A stretch of DNA of 64,000 nt from Sinonovacula constricta. Its lineage: Eukaryota > Mollusca > Bivalvia > Cardiida > Solecurtidae. Location of the stretch: positions 81,691,909 through 81,755,908 of the forward strand of contig CM017556.1 in the NCBI GenBank assembly GCA_007844125.1, written 5' to 3'. A program made the position numbers and the translations under genes. Shown piece by piece: positions 17,601 to 29,850 of the stretch (its first letter is position 1; every line of letters begins with the position of its first letter). A model generated the notes under the pieces. It saw nothing but the letters and a program-made list of their open reading frames with translations. It was not told the origin of the DNA and made no database searches.

Positions 17601-18683
17601 ATGGAAGTCGAAAGCACATATTTCAATGGTTCTGTTGGTTCGAATTTTAGCGGTGGACCACCTTTCATGCCTCCTCCGATGCCAATTAATCCCATGTCAA
17701 AATTTTCGCGCTACGCATACCCGATCACCTGCATTTTCGGAATAATAGGGAACACAATTGTCTTTTTCGTGTTTATTAAAACAAAGTTAAAGAAGCCGTC
17801 TACTGCCAGATACTTGGCAGCTGTAGCCGTTGCTGACACTGGATTTCTATGGACAATTCTTCTTATCAAATTAAGTCAGTATTTTGACGTACCAATTCAT
17901 GGAGTGAAGGGGGCATGTCAGTTGTTAACTTTTGGAAACTACGTGTTCCCCTTTCTATCTACCTGGTACTTTACGGCTGTCATGGTCGAAAAATACATTG
18001 GCGTGACATGGCCTCGAAAAAAAAGCAGGATGTGCACAGTGTTTAGGGCGAAGTGCATTGTGATAGCTCTTGCAATTGTCGGAGTTGTTTGTTATTTGTA
18101 TACAACATGGTTCTTTGGTGAATTTCGCGGGATGTGTACCTTATTTAATAATGATCCCCGTATTGCAAACGCTTGGGTCGTTTTAACCAGAATGGATTCC
18201 GTCATAAACTTCGCAATACCCTACGCTGTAATGTTAATTTTGCTGATTTTAATATCATACACAACCTACACGTACCATCGGAATTCCGGATCTGCTGGCG
18301 CAAGATTCCTAAGACGGCGAAGAATAACAAGGCCCGAGGACAAAGAGTTCAAAACCACGCCGCTTCTCATTATCTTATGTGTCTTCACGCTAGTCTTCTG
18401 TTTTCCAAACAACAGTAGCAATTTGAGACAAGTTTTTACATCAATGTATATTCCTTCAGAAATGGATATGCTTGTTACGGGTGTATTTCATTATATCGCC
18501 ATTTTAAACAATGCAGCCAAGATTATTATTTATATAGCAGCATCCAACGCATTTTGTAAACAGATTCGTCGATTGTTATGTGTTATAGGAAAAGGGTTTC
18601 GTTCAGATACCAATGAACTGGAAACGCGTAATGAAATTACAGTGACAAAGGATGTATGTACATTTACTGAAGGTAAAGTTTGA
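17601..18683 (+). CDS. Intronless class A (rhodopsin-like) GPCR, peptide-receptor-like orphan
   Basis: This is a 360-residue receptor read from one uninterrupted exon. The start is set by an ATG with G at -3 and +4 and an in-frame TAA at 17586. Seven hydrophobic segments lie at about residues 40-60, 72-93, 108-129, 151-171, 202-222, 252-272 and 290-312. Family marks are GN at 50-51 (TM1), LAAVAVAD ending at Asp79 (TM2), Cys106 and Cys179 for the extracellular disulfide, EKY at 130-132 in place of DRY, WPRKKSRMCT in the second intracellular loop, Pro207 in TM5, and a basic RRRR at 238-241 before TM6. N-glycosylation sequons are at Asn9 and Asn15, and Cys319 and Cys327 could be palmitoylated. 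Two class A marks are changed: TM6 reads FCFPNN without the CWxP tryptophan, and TM7 reads NNAAKIIIY where NPxxY is expected. The style resembles FMRFamide/TRH-type or expanded orphan molluscan receptors at the plasma membrane. The ligand cannot be told from sequence. Broken paralogues lie downstream. Confidence 0.93.
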   Translation: MEVESTYFNGSVGSNFSGGPPFMPPPMPINPMSKFSRYAYPITCIFGIIGNTIVFFVFIKTKLKKPSTARYLAAVAVADTGFLWTILLIKLSQYFDVPIHGVKGACQLLTFGNYVFPFLSTWYFTAVMVEKYIGVTWPRKKSRMCTVFRAKCIVIALAIVGVVCYLYTTWFFGEFRGMCTLFNNDPRIANAWVVLTRMDSVINFAIPYAVMLILLILISYTTYTYHRNSGSAGARFLRRRRITRPEDKEFKTTPLLIILCVFTLVFCFPNNSSNLRQVFTSMYIPSEMDMLVTGVFHYIAILNNAAKIIIYIAASNAFCKQIRRLLCVIGKGFRSDTNELETRNEITVTKDVCTFTEGKV

Positions 18684-19457
18684 AAACGGGAAGTGAACAT
18701 TCTTTTTCACTACCAATTATTTCACGGTTTATGTTTAAGACAGTAACTTATAAATACTTGATAAAATACATATTCGATAAAGTAACGTGGTAACATCCCT
18801 TTCCTAACAAAGGTCAGTACCGTTAAAGACGTGTAGAAGAAAATACAATACATACAAATCATGAATATAATAACCTTGGTGGGAGATGTAACATGTATTC
18901 AAGTGTTTATGTTCATTGTAATTCTATATTATACATTACATACTATGTTTTGATATATACTCCTCATTCTATCTTTGCTTAGCGTGTATCTTAATTAAAT
19001 ATAATGAATACATACAGTAAAAATGAGTTTTGTTTTGTTTTGTCCTGACATATAATATGATATTATCAAGTATACCTACTAACTAAACAATACCAAAATG
19101 ATAAAAGCTATGGCTATTACGTTACATCCTGTATCTAGTAAAACGAAATTAAAACAGTTTATTCAGCAGATAAAGAAATATAAAATATGAACACCAGCAT
19201 GTCTAAATGGTTCTAACATGGTATTTATAATGTATTGCATACCTGTACGCAAATACATCTGCGTGCCAAAAATGACCTATGGGTATTTGCAACATTGCAA
19301 TTTATTTCATCATTAAACTAGAAATTAACTGAAGTATGAACCCAGCAAAAAAAACCTCAGTGCTCTATGATAAACTCAAACAATAAATGGCATGCAAAAC
19401 GGCATTTCGGTAAATGAGTATGCTTTGAGTTACCAATGAATGATATTGATTGCTATA

Positions 19458-19820
19458 TTTATAACTGCATAAAGTCTCCAAAGCAAAATATATGGAGGCA
19501 TATCGTGACAGTCTCTTATTATTACTGACGGCGTCATTCCGGAAATTATTAAAGGGACTCTGGCCTCCCGTAAAGCTTCAATTGTTAGCATACAATCAGC
19601 TCGCTAACAACCCTTAAAAGCTTGCCTCCATTGTTACAAAATATTATCCAAGATTGAAAATAATAGTTATGAATTTGATTTCATATAGCAAAATATCGTA
19701 TTTCATGAACAGTTGTCAAATCAATGGCAGCCACACAAACAAATTTATTTCAAAATAATTAGGCTCTACTTTCATTTTGATTTCACGGTAATTGCTGTAA
19801 AATGGCAAAAACGAGGGAGT
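19458..19820 (+). repeat. Downstream module A of the GPCR unit
   Basis: This noncoding sequence begins TTTATAACT about 775 bp after the receptor stop and recurs at 29851, 39252, 43179, 44201 and 46929. The parts shared by most copies are ATATGGAGGCATATCGTGACAG near the start, a GCTGACGGCGTC-like block, GCTAACAAC, TCGTAAAATATT (here TTACAAAATATT) and GTTGTCAAATCAATG. There is no open frame of note. It may be a regulatory or 3' segment of the duplicated gene block, an untranslated RNA, or an older repeat caught in the duplication. Confidence 0.7.
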
Positions 19821-22080
19821 TTAAGTTATTTGTCCTGTTAACTGTGTTTAAATGATGTTTTTAGTTCTCAATATATACAAAGTAACTGGAACATTTTTAT
19901 AGACAATGGGCAAATAACAAAGCATGCTGAAAAAAAGAACGCATCCAAACGAATATTAAGTATATGCAGATAGCGTTTGTATAAATATCAGAACAAATCA
20001 ACATGGTTAAAGAATTTATTATTTTAGAATTTCATCTATTTCTATTTCCAAAATAGAACTGACTTGCATTTTCAGTACATCGCGCATACTGTCAGAGAAA
20101 TTACAGAGCACTATTGGTATGTCTCGTATTGCGTTGATTTTCTAAAGAAGTGCTAATTTTATTAATAATATATTTGCATTTCTATAAGTAAATGCACCGT
20201 AAACAACAAATTCAACACCACCACACTGTTATGTGGTTCAGAGATACACATGTCTATACCAGGAATTAATAATGTGAACACGATGTTAAATGTACCATAA
20301 CGATAACGTTGCAAGTTTGAGAAAGGTTTAATTTATTTTACGACAATGATGCATATTTAACGTGTAGACATTTTGGGTATTCACTTATAAGTTTAAAATT
20401 GTCTAACCAATGCCTGAATGTTAACATGATATTTAAGAACGTATTAAGCATTTTTTAACTTACTGAAGCAGAAGTTAAGCTTAAACAGATACTGACAAAG
20501 TCCACGCCACTGAGTTCATGTACGTTTGTATTGCTTAAGTGGTAAGAGTGGAGAGGGATAATGTATTTAAGCCGTACTTACATATGGGAAATAATGTCAA
20601 CGATACATTGTGCTTTAATCCCTTTGTCGTAAAATATTATAAATCTAAATACACATTGTACTAAGATTCAGAAGTTCATTTGACAGTTATCATCGTGTCC
20701 GTATTTCTAATAAATTTTTGTCAGAGTCATTTTCTCTTCACTTGTTAACATTTTTCAACTGCAACACTGATAAACATGTATGTTTTATAGCATTATTTTA
20801 AACAACATGCCATATAAAACCGTCATTTAGAGGGTCATCACAACGCCGGCAAAAACATTTCGCCATTACCTCCAAATAGTTATATTATATGTATTATATT
20901 CCTTCATTGAAATGAATCAGGTCATTTGTCTATTTTTTTGTATTTGTAAGATGTTCTTCATACCGTATTACACATGTTTTTCTAACACTTATGCAAATAT
21001 TTATAAACTTCGTTATTGGGTTCGTTTTGCATACTTTGGAAAAATTCGGCTACATGAATGAATGTAATTTCCTATTTAACTCCTGCACAGACGCCAAACA
21101 ATTATGTATTATATGTTATTCATGCCTCTGTATTTTGATCATTCACTTTAATAGTGATTGGTTTTACACTTATAATTGGACAAGCTTTATTTGTTTACAG
21201 TTAAAGCACAATGTTATTACGTTTGTACAAGGGACAAGTTTACTTATCATTCTTGAGTTGTGAATGCTGAAAAACTCTCTAATTATTTAGGCTACGTATA
21301 TATCAATAAAGTATGCTACGTATGCCAGAAACGAAGGTTGCAAAGTATTAAAAAACTATTAAAATAATCCTTAATTTCAGTGTAACATATATTATGTAGT
21401 CAGTTTGTCGGCATTAGCCTTTCCAAATTATTTTTAAATAAAAGGAAATACAGTGTTTTTCGAACCTGCTTGGTATTGTTTGAAATAATTCAATTAAAAT
21501 AAATCTTATAAATATACATGTTTTACAAAGTATGTACGGTGTTTTGGATTCCCGTTTATACTAACCGACAATTGCCAACTACGATCGAGATGGCGATGTC
21601 TCTGCACACTTTAGAAATAAAATCACGATGGTCGGTCTCTTATCACTAAAGTAGGCAATTGAAGCAAATCTGCATTTCCATTTGATGTTAAAAGTCTACT
21701 TGTAACGCTGCAAGGTAAAATGTTAGACTATGTCTTATAGATGTCATTCTATAAAATATATTTATTATATATTTGAAACAATAAAAGTCTCCTTTTAAGA
21801 ACACCGAATTAGTGAAAAGGCATTTTAATAAGCCATTTTCTATTATTATTTTCATGTTTTGAACCAAGCTTTTATATAATATCGGCACATAAATAATTTA
21901 TTAAATACCATCTTTGTTCATTTTCTCTGTATTAAAATCTGGTGTCAGTTACAATATTACTGGTGGAATTTGGTATCATGAGCTATATGTTGCAAATACT
22001 GCGAGGTAATTTATTTATAATTATTTTGTCCCTAACAAGATTACTACTCATAGCTTGCTATAATTATCGGTCATAAAAAC
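19821..22080. other. Noncoding stretch after module A
   Basis: AT-rich sequence with no gene. The 90-codon frame at 20991-21263 is Cys/Ile/Leu-rich and unrecognised. The next insertion is SINE 1. Confidence 0.55.
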
Positions 22081-22292
22081 GGTCGCCCATTGCCGAGTGG
22101 TAGCGTCGCGGACTCTTTGTCTGCCTGCCTCTCACCGCGTGGGTTCGAGTCTCGGCCGGAGAGAAGGGCTTAATGTGGATATGTCTTCCAGGTGATATTC
22201 AATGCGCCTGTTTGTCTTCCCAGACTTTCGTCTGGTGTCATCCTGCACCGAAAAAGCAACAGCTGGATGTCACTATAATGATCATAATTATG
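22081..22292 (+). mobile_element. tRNA-headed SINE 1
   Basis: A tRNA-like head runs from 22081, with box A in GCCGAGTGGTAGCG and box B in GGGTTCGAGTC at 22141. The body contains a short hairpin, CAGACTTTCGTCTG (22221-22234), and a tail of ATAATGATCATAATTATG type. The hairpin and the sequence after it resemble the body of SINE 4, so the two may share a core with different heads. Confidence 0.8.
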
Positions 22293-23870
22293 TCACGGCC
22301 ATGTAATTATAAAAAAACACCCGCACAAACACATAAAGTGAAACAATTATCTTAATATGCAGATGATCCATTCAAATTCTGCTTCCTGGTGTTTCTTGTT
22401 GTACAATGATGCCTAAAACTAAATAATTATTTTTCATTATTTATTAATTAGTTACAAAATATTTGCTACAAGTTCTAAATATATTTATCGTTGGTTTGGT
22501 GCTCATTAAAAAGGAATTCGGATAAACTCCAAAGAAAAAAATATAACTTCGTAATTGTGAGACTCATGTTTCAAATTATGTCAGTAGACTTTTCGTTATG
22601 TCTTAAAACTTTTTGCTATTTCTTTAGATAATTTCATATAGGTTGCGCAATATTAACTCGGTTTCCTGGCGTAGACCAACCTGCCAAAGGCATTTTTCTT
22701 TTGGCAATACTTTTTTCTGTACATTGTCCCAGTAATTACTACCTAAGTACTGCTGTTTTCACAATATGGAAGGTCATACAGGAATTAGTTCAACTGAATT
22801 GAATTGTTTTATTAATTGAATAAAGACAAATAGGCTTACATACATAGGCTTAACCGAAATATACATTTGCTAAATAATCTGCCTTTGACCGTAAATAATA
22901 CAGTAAATTTACATAATCATATACATGTTTTGTCCCTAATAAATGTTTGATCACATCTGCCTTAGAAAAAAGATATTAAATGAGCACTATACGGTATTTT
23001 GATCATTAAGTAAGTAACATATTGTGGGATTTTCTTCTTATGTTTTGTTTCCTATATTTTGTAGTGTTGTCTGCATCGCGATAAAAAATCTATGATTGTT
23101 TGTTTGAAATGTAATGAAAGGTAACTACAGAATACATAATTGCATAATTAAGACGACTAAGCATAATTTTCCAGATTTTATTGTTTGCCTGATCAAAACG
23201 TTATGAAACAGCTACCTTCATATAAAAAACAAAACAACAACAAACAAAAAAGTGCAATATAAGAATATGACTATACAACACTTTCGTTAAAAACAATGTA
23301 CTTTTCTTTGTCTTTTGTTGTTGTTGTTTATTAATAGTATTTTAATCGAAGTATTTAAATCGAAACTCGTGTTCGGTAATATTCTGCTTTTTTCTCCGAC
23401 TTTAAGTCGATGTCATACTAAAGAGAGCCATACGGATGTTAATAATTGTTATTTAAAAGATCCCTATGTGATAGTAATAAATATGCCGGGTGATGATGCG
23501 TTCCGTGATGTGTTTTTTTTTTCTTCTGATAAATGGCGATCGCAAAATTGATTTCAATGTTGGCAACAGTAATTGCATTTTTTTTATGAATTCATACAAG
23601 TGAATTAGGATTTATTTTTGAATAATGACATTACAGTATCTGTGTTCGCTCAAAGACTATTCAAAGACAGCATCTGTATATATCCGCTCTGTTTAATGTT
23701 CCATGCTGAATCAAACCAATACCATTGTTAAAATAGGACTCATTATAATAAAAGTATTGAATAATCATTATCTTAAATTATAGTTAATAGTTCGTGGTAA
23801 GGTATTAAGAGATCATTCAATTACTCTTGTGTTTGTAGAGTTAGGCTTTATTACAATTTCATATTTCATT
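22293..23870. other. Noncoding stretch between SINEs 1 and 2
   Basis: I see no gene or structured repeat beyond short ACAACAA and T-rich runs near 23.22-23.33 kb. Confidence 0.55.
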
Positions 23871-24165
23871 ATCGGTAGAGCGTCGGCTCCAGGTAATGGA
23901 GGCCCGGGGTTTGATCACCGGACGCGACATACCAAAGGCGTTAACATGGTAGTGGTATACCTCCCTTGCTATCGTTCAAGCAAATATAAAGGTAGTTCCA
24001 CGAATAGTTATCCCGGTGTCAGGATAATGTGACTGGGTGTGGTATCCTGCCAGGTGTTCAGAGCATGCTATACACAGTGAAGGCAGCACTATATCTGGTT
24101 CACATTAACACCGTCTCCAGATAACTGAAATACTGTTGAGGAAACTATAAACCCAATAAACAACA
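23871..24165 (+). mobile_element. tRNA-headed SINE 2, 5' truncated
   Basis: Same family as the element at 25357. It starts inside box A (ATCGGTAGAGCG), keeps a degraded box B (GGGGTTTGATCAC), and shares the body (GACATACCAAAG, GGTAGTGGTATA, AAGGTAGTTCCA, GTGACTGGGTG, GGCAGCACTATATCTG) and the end CTCCAGATAACTG. The missing 5' end is typical of incomplete reverse transcription. Confidence 0.85.
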
Positions 24166-25356
24166 AAAAATTGCATTTTCATTTCATAAAACACAACTTT
24201 TTGAAGATGATCATAATATAAACACATTTCTGCTCGGAAACACAACCGAAGACACATGTATAAGGTTTACCAGCACTGTAATTGATCAGGAGGTTTAGAA
24301 TCTCAAGGAAAATGATAACATCTAAGGCTTTTGCTTTCGGTTAGAATTGTCAAAAAGTTCACGCCTAGGCGCTGAGTAAACAAACAACGAATGATGAAAA
24401 CATAATCGGTAGCGACCTAGCGCGCCTGAGTGTCTAACAGAACATTAATTATTCCTTGTCTGTTGTGAAAGGACATGGCATAAAAACCTAGGCGAGGTAT
24501 TTGGATGAATTATTTGAAAAAGAAAACAAACTGAAGAATCTGTCCATATAAAATATATACAAATCCATTTTAAATACTGATATAAAAGAGATTACAATTT
24601 ACATGTGTCAAAGGTGTATACATTTTTAGAGCATTTGTAAATTCTACTGCCATATTAAAGTTTACTAATTCAGGGATCAAGAAGAATATGTTAGTGTGCT
24701 TGTTCTTGTTATGTTCTTTATCTAAACCAAGGAAAAGTAACAGTATATATATCTTTACTGTGTCAATGTGGTGTTGCTTACGAAAATATTGCATAAAACC
24801 ATGGAATCGGCTACATTTCAATATTAGAAAAAAGGATTGTCGAAACGGTTAATACAAAGATGATGTTTTGCTGGCATTTGTTTTTCTTGAATTGATAGAA
24901 AAAATGATAAAGCTATACATTGTGTTAGGGTAATGTATTTATTAAAAACCGACATACAATATGGTCGCACATTAAAACACAACAATAAATGCATAACGTA
25001 ATGATGCACATCAATACACACAAGGAAGACATTGGCGTCCAATAAAAATATAATATAATTACTCTAATTATGATGATGCAATGGTGGGATGGTGAAAGAA
25101 ATAAAGGTAAAAAACTCCGTTTATTGCTTACCGGTTTTCGTAGAATTAGTCACAACAGAGGCATAGCATAATAAGCTGCCCCCCACCCCCCTCGACTAGA
25201 AGAAGAATGCTTCCATACTGTAATGTACATATGAATTGTAATAAACTTATTTGAAGCCACCTTTCATAAATACATAATCACACAATGGTTTTACCGACAT
25301 GATCACTACTATATTATAAAAAAAAAATGTTATCATAATCGTTGCAATTATTTTTA
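24166..25356. other. Noncoding stretch between SINEs 2 and 3
   Basis: There is no gene. Small minus-strand frames (24.57-24.82, 24.82-25.04 kb) are unrecognised. A C-rich CCCCCCACCCCCC motif lies near 25.18 kb. Confidence 0.5.
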
Positions 25357-25670
25357 CCGGACCTGGTAGCGCAATCGGTAGAGCGTCGGCTCCAGATACA
25401 GGAGGCCCCGGGTTCGAACCCGGGCCGCGACATACCAAAGTCGTAAACAATGGTAGTGGTATAGCTCCCTTGCTAACGCTCAAGCAAATATAAGGGTAGT
25501 TCCATGACTGGATCGTCGGATGCCAGTATAATGTGACTGGGTGCGGTATCATGCCAGGTGTTCGCGGCATGCTATACACAGTTAAGGCAGCACTATATCT
25601 GCTTCAAGTGGACACTCTCTCCAGATAACTTATATACTGATGGTGGGACCATAAAGCGAACAAACAAACA
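25357..25670 (+). mobile_element. tRNA-headed SINE 3, full length
   Basis: The head has box A TAGCGCAATCGGTAGAGCG and a perfect T arm, CCGGGTTCGAACCCGG. An anticodon-like stem CTCC/GGAG encloses a loop that lacks the universal U33, so it is a SINE head and not a working tRNA. The body matches SINE 2 to the end and finishes in an ACAAACAAACAA tail. It lies 1.5 kb from SINE 2, same strand. Confidence 0.88.
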
Positions 25671-26664
25671 ATTATTTTTCTTACTAATTGGCATTTCGTA
25701 GTATTGCTTAACATTATCGCCAATGATGTTCTCGGACAAAAATCAATCCTTTGCAAGAGGAAAATGTTGAACTGGTGTCTATGTTGAGAATCCACTTTCT
25801 GCACAGGCTAGAAGCTGACGCCTTGCGCATGTTTATGAAGCATTATTAGTTTTGAATTGGAAATCTGGATAAGCCTATAATGAGCATGCAAAATCGGGCA
25901 AATTTTCTGGTGTGATGTTATTATTGAATTAACTTATTGTTGAATAAAATAAGATGCACCCTCGGGTCATTAGGCACACTGAATAAATGTGTGAATATGT
26001 AAGATCATATAATCATGTTAAAGCCAGATACGGATGTACATTTACTGGTTTTGCCGGTTGGTTGCCTAAAAGAAGAATGATATAATGAATAAAATAATAC
26101 GTAATATCTGAACTCGTATGCCTGTTATAGACTGGACGTGTTTTGTGGGTTTTTATCCCGTTTTTGCGTTTTAAAGATTTGAGTTAGTTTTTTTTGTGCT
26201 CGTTATAATAACACACTTAAATGCTTGCAAGGGCAACAATTACAACGCCAAGGACAGTAAAGCCTTTAAATGAAACTTTATCGTATGCTACACGTTTTGT
26301 TATTGTTTGTATGTTTGATTTTGATGATGCTTAGATATAAGACGATGACAGAATCATTGTCATTATATAGTATTTCACGTTGTTCTTTTTAAGAATCGAT
26401 AAAATATGTAAGTAGAACCACTTGCTCACCACGTGTACTTTGTAAGACATTTCCAGATTAACAAGACATGAACACATGCAGTGGGTTGCTATGGCGCAAG
26501 TCGTCGACTCTACCCACTTAGGCGAACTTGTCACGTGACCATTTTACTTATAAAAGTGTATAAGACGTGAGTGTGCTTTATTGTTCAAGTTTGATAATCA
26601 TTTCTGTCCAAACGGCCAGGCTGACAATAAAATGATTTTTTTATTTTTTGTTCCATCGCACAAT
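25671..26664. other. Noncoding stretch between SINEs 3 and 4
   Basis: Nothing identifiable. Two small minus-strand frames are unrecognised. Confidence 0.5.
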
Positions 26665-26867
26665 TATTGTCATTATTGCGATGCCCAGCTTATCATTGGT
26701 TGAGCAAGACTCCAGACTTATGTCTGATTAGAACCACCGGCGCACTGCAGGTTAGCTGGATATCCCTACATGAAAGTTCTCACACCGACCGGGGACTCGA
26801 ACCCACGCGTATTCGGCTGAAAAGTAACAAACCGACGACTCGAACCGCTAGGACACGAGCGCCCCCT
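26665..26867 (-). mobile_element. tRNA-headed SINE 4
   Basis: On the minus strand a head starting GGGGCGCTCGTGTCCTAGCG has box B GGGTTCGAGTCCCC. It is followed by a body with the hairpin CAGACATAAGTCTG and a CAATAATGAC tail. The hairpin region is similar to that of SINE 1. Confidence 0.75.
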
Positions 26868-27074
26868 CCTAATGATCCTTCATTAACCTTTTTACATTAA
26901 TTGTTGATAACTCGTAATATAAGGATCCTTAAGTCACTAAAATGTAAGTTGGTACACGGTTCGATTAATTAAGGAGTTTTACTGTAGTATGTGTTGTATT
27001 CAGAAAGCAGTTTTCTTAAACATTGTTAAATGGACAATTAAATGGAATTTAGAGGGATTTGGATTTGGATTAGC

Positions 27075-27336
27075 CAGCATTTTTGCCGATACTGTGCAGC
27101 AACATTTCTATCATAATAACACAGGGGCACTTATGGGGCGCCCAAGGACTGAACCCGTCCGGTCCATTATACTGACACCGACCAGTCAGGTGTAATGCTG
27201 TCCCACTTAGCCCCGAGCGTTAGGAGAGAAACCACTACTACCAACTTTAAAGTCTTTGGTTTGACCCGCTCGAGGTTTGAACCAACGACCTCGCGATCCG
27301 CAAGCCGACGCTCTACCACCTGAGCTATTGCGGCCG
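27075..27336 (-). mobile_element. tRNA-headed SINE 5
   Basis: On the minus strand the head begins GGCCGCAATAGCTCAGGTGG (box A) with box B GGTTCAAACC. The body carries GGCTAAGTGGGACAGC, GGTCGGTGTCAGTATAATGG and GGGCGCCCCATAAGTGCCCC. A 75-codon minus-strand open frame (27207-27434) reads through the head and is a by-product. Confidence 0.8.
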
Positions 27337-28969
27337 AAATAGAATTTAGAGTATTCAGAGGGGCGAAGATAAATAAAACTTCTAGGTAAACTGCACACGT
27401 ACAGTTGACATGACAAGATATGAATTGTTCCCAAATTGATTTAAAATGTGATGTACTTCATCGAATCATTGGTAGATTTTACATTCCGAGAGATTGAACA
27501 CTAATACAGGAATAACCTTATGCATACATGAAGGCGAATTGGCAAAACACGTGTTATTTGTTAGTTTGCTAGGCAAAAAAAACACAAAATAATTATGGGG
27601 CATTCACAAACAGAAATATTGAATATAATTAGAAGATAACATTTACATAGTCTAAACATGCATAATTAAAAAAAACCCTAATATCTACAATATTAAAGCG
27701 CAATAACGTTTCACTTACAATGATGAATAAATTTACTATTTGCGTATTTGAATTTCATTATTCACAACTATAGAATTCGGGAAAAAACCTTCATAGATAC
27801 TAAAACGCTCAAAACAAGAAAACTGAACAGAAAATTGATAAAAACAAATGTGATTTACCCCTCAGTGAACCAGACATGCATCCGCGCGAACAGGTAAACG
27901 CCAGATTAAACCTGTCTACATTATAACAGAGGTATGGTAAAATCTAAATGTGAACATTATTCCGGCCGCAATGTGTAATAAGACTATACAAAAAATAATT
28001 TACTAAGATTTTATTCCGTAGTAAGTAAATCATGTGACGACTGAACAACAAACCCCACGTACGAAATCTCCAATTAAGCATTTCATTTCTATTGTTCGTT
28101 TTATTAAATTTGAAGCATTTCCTTCATCTCACTATTAACAGCTACGGTTTTTAAGACATTTATGATAAAATAGATTAAAGTTCCCACCAGAGTTATTGTA
28201 TTAGAAATTGCTGTGAAATTTGTATAATCGTTGGAATGTAGGTTCATAAAAGTATTTCTTGAAGTGACATTCATGAAGGTAAACACAGTATCTTTTCTTT
28301 TGAAGATTTTGTCTTCCTGTTGTTTTTATGCGTGTTTCTCTGTTTTTTTTTCTGTGTTTTGTTTGTCTTTTGCCAGAATGAACATTTTATGCAAAACATG
28401 AAATTATTGCATTGAATGTGTTTCATCATAATAGTAAATTTTAAAATTGGTTCAATTCACAATCTTACTTGTTGAGTAAAAAATTATAAAAAGTGCATGA
28501 ACGGCTTACTAAAAATGATAAGCTTGTAATTTGCAACTGCTATTTTTATACAACAAGTTCATAATGTATCCTATTTCCGACAGATAAATGCGTACACAAA
28601 GTCATGTTGACGACAAATAATTTTCATTGCTGTAAAAGCAAAATATTTGCAGACATCACTTGCCAAATAGTACGTAATGAACATGCCGGCAATGTAACCA
28701 TAGCCAAATGACCACTGACTTTAGAAATGACACGAAGACTGACTACAGTTTATGCCTAGAACTGGCAATAAAACAAAAAGCTGATTATTTTTAATATAAT
28801 AAAGACGTATATTGGACATATCTAAAATGCTATTTCATGTATAACTTACCGGTCGAATTTGGGCGTTTTACAAATAAATGAAATGTGTACCTATGTGCTA
28901 ACAGTAAAGCAACATAAACAATATGGAACTTGTCTGTTCAAATGATATAGCTATACTAAATTAGTGTCA
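27337..28969. other. Noncoding stretch before GPCR relic B
   Basis: The N-terminal half of the receptor copy should lie in the right part of this stretch but cannot be recognised by eye. A 60-codon minus frame (28104-28286) is unrecognised. Confidence 0.5.
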
Positions 28970-29245
28970 TACCCATGTGGTTTTAAATAAATTACATCAA
29001 GTATTGCAAGTGCTTTGATTGCTATTAAATATATGGTGTCAGTAATTAACGTCATCATACCTAACGCAGCTTTGTTGATTTTGCTGACATTATGAGCAAG
29101 CACAGCATATTTATGCTATCAAAGGCCAGAGTTTGCTGAAGCAAGATTCTTACGACGGCGTAGGAAATGAGGACAAAATTCAATGCGAAACCTCGTCTCA
29201 TGATTTTATGTGTTTACAAATCATTGCTTCTCTTTAATCACACAA
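28970..29245 (+). pseudogene. GPCR relic B (ECL2 to start of TM6)
   Basis: This is a broken copy of the intact receptor. It aligns in order from the second extracellular loop through TM5, the third intracellular loop and the beginning of TM6. Readable pieces include SIASAL at 29003 (compare RIANAW), MVSVINVIIPNAALLILL (compare MDSVINFAIPYAVMLILL), then after a TGA and a short gap ARFLRRRR, and finally a match to the TM6 start (CTTCTCATTATCTTATGTG against CGTCTCATGATTTTATGTG). Stops and indels break every frame. The N-terminal half and TM6-TM7 are not visible. A copy of the downstream noncoding module begins 0.6 kb further on, as it does 0.8 kb after the intact gene, which supports a tandem block duplication over a processed copy. 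Confidence 0.82.
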
Positions 29246-29850
29246 GGAGAAAAATAATTAATAATTATGCCGTACAATCCTACAAACACGAGAAAGAATG
29301 TGACAGTTTACACCAAAGTGTAAGTGTATTTTTATTCATTCTCTAAAGATTTAAAACGTATGACGTTCATTTCAATATTTCCTGTTCGTTTTAGAAAGTG
29401 CTTGGTAAGAAATATTTATTACAAAATGCTTAGTAGCCAATAAATCACTTTCAAGAAATGCAAAATCAATTCTAACACATAGATCAAGGCAAAGCAATTG
29501 TAAACGTAGTGTAAAACGCTGAAACCGTACATGTAATTAACTCACTTAGATTGAAAATAATGCAATTTACATGTCTTCAGTATACAGAGAATACATGCAA
29601 TATGCATTCTAATATTTCAAGCTCGGTTGTGGAAAGTTTGGCTCGTTTTTAGCAAATAAAATAAACAATTAATTATATTGCAGACACATTTCGAGTCAAG
29701 GTTGCGAATTGTAAACCTTGAAACAAATGTGTACAACAGAATGAGCCCCAGTGGAAAATATCCATATCAGTCAAAAGCGCTGGCAAGCGAACCGGTATTT
29801 GCGTTAACAAAAAGGCCATGTGAGACCCATAGATGTTATCCATTGTTTTG

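Noticed and set aside
25357..25432. A functional tRNA gene.
   Set aside because: The T arm is perfect, but the anticodon loop lacks U33 and a SINE body and tail follow.
25247..25579. 110-codon minus-strand frame with proline- and glycine-rich middle.
   Set aside because: It reads antisense through SINE 3.
27207..27434. 75-codon minus-strand frame containing SSGGRASACGSRGRWF.
   Set aside because: This peptide is the usual read-through of a tRNA-like SINE head.
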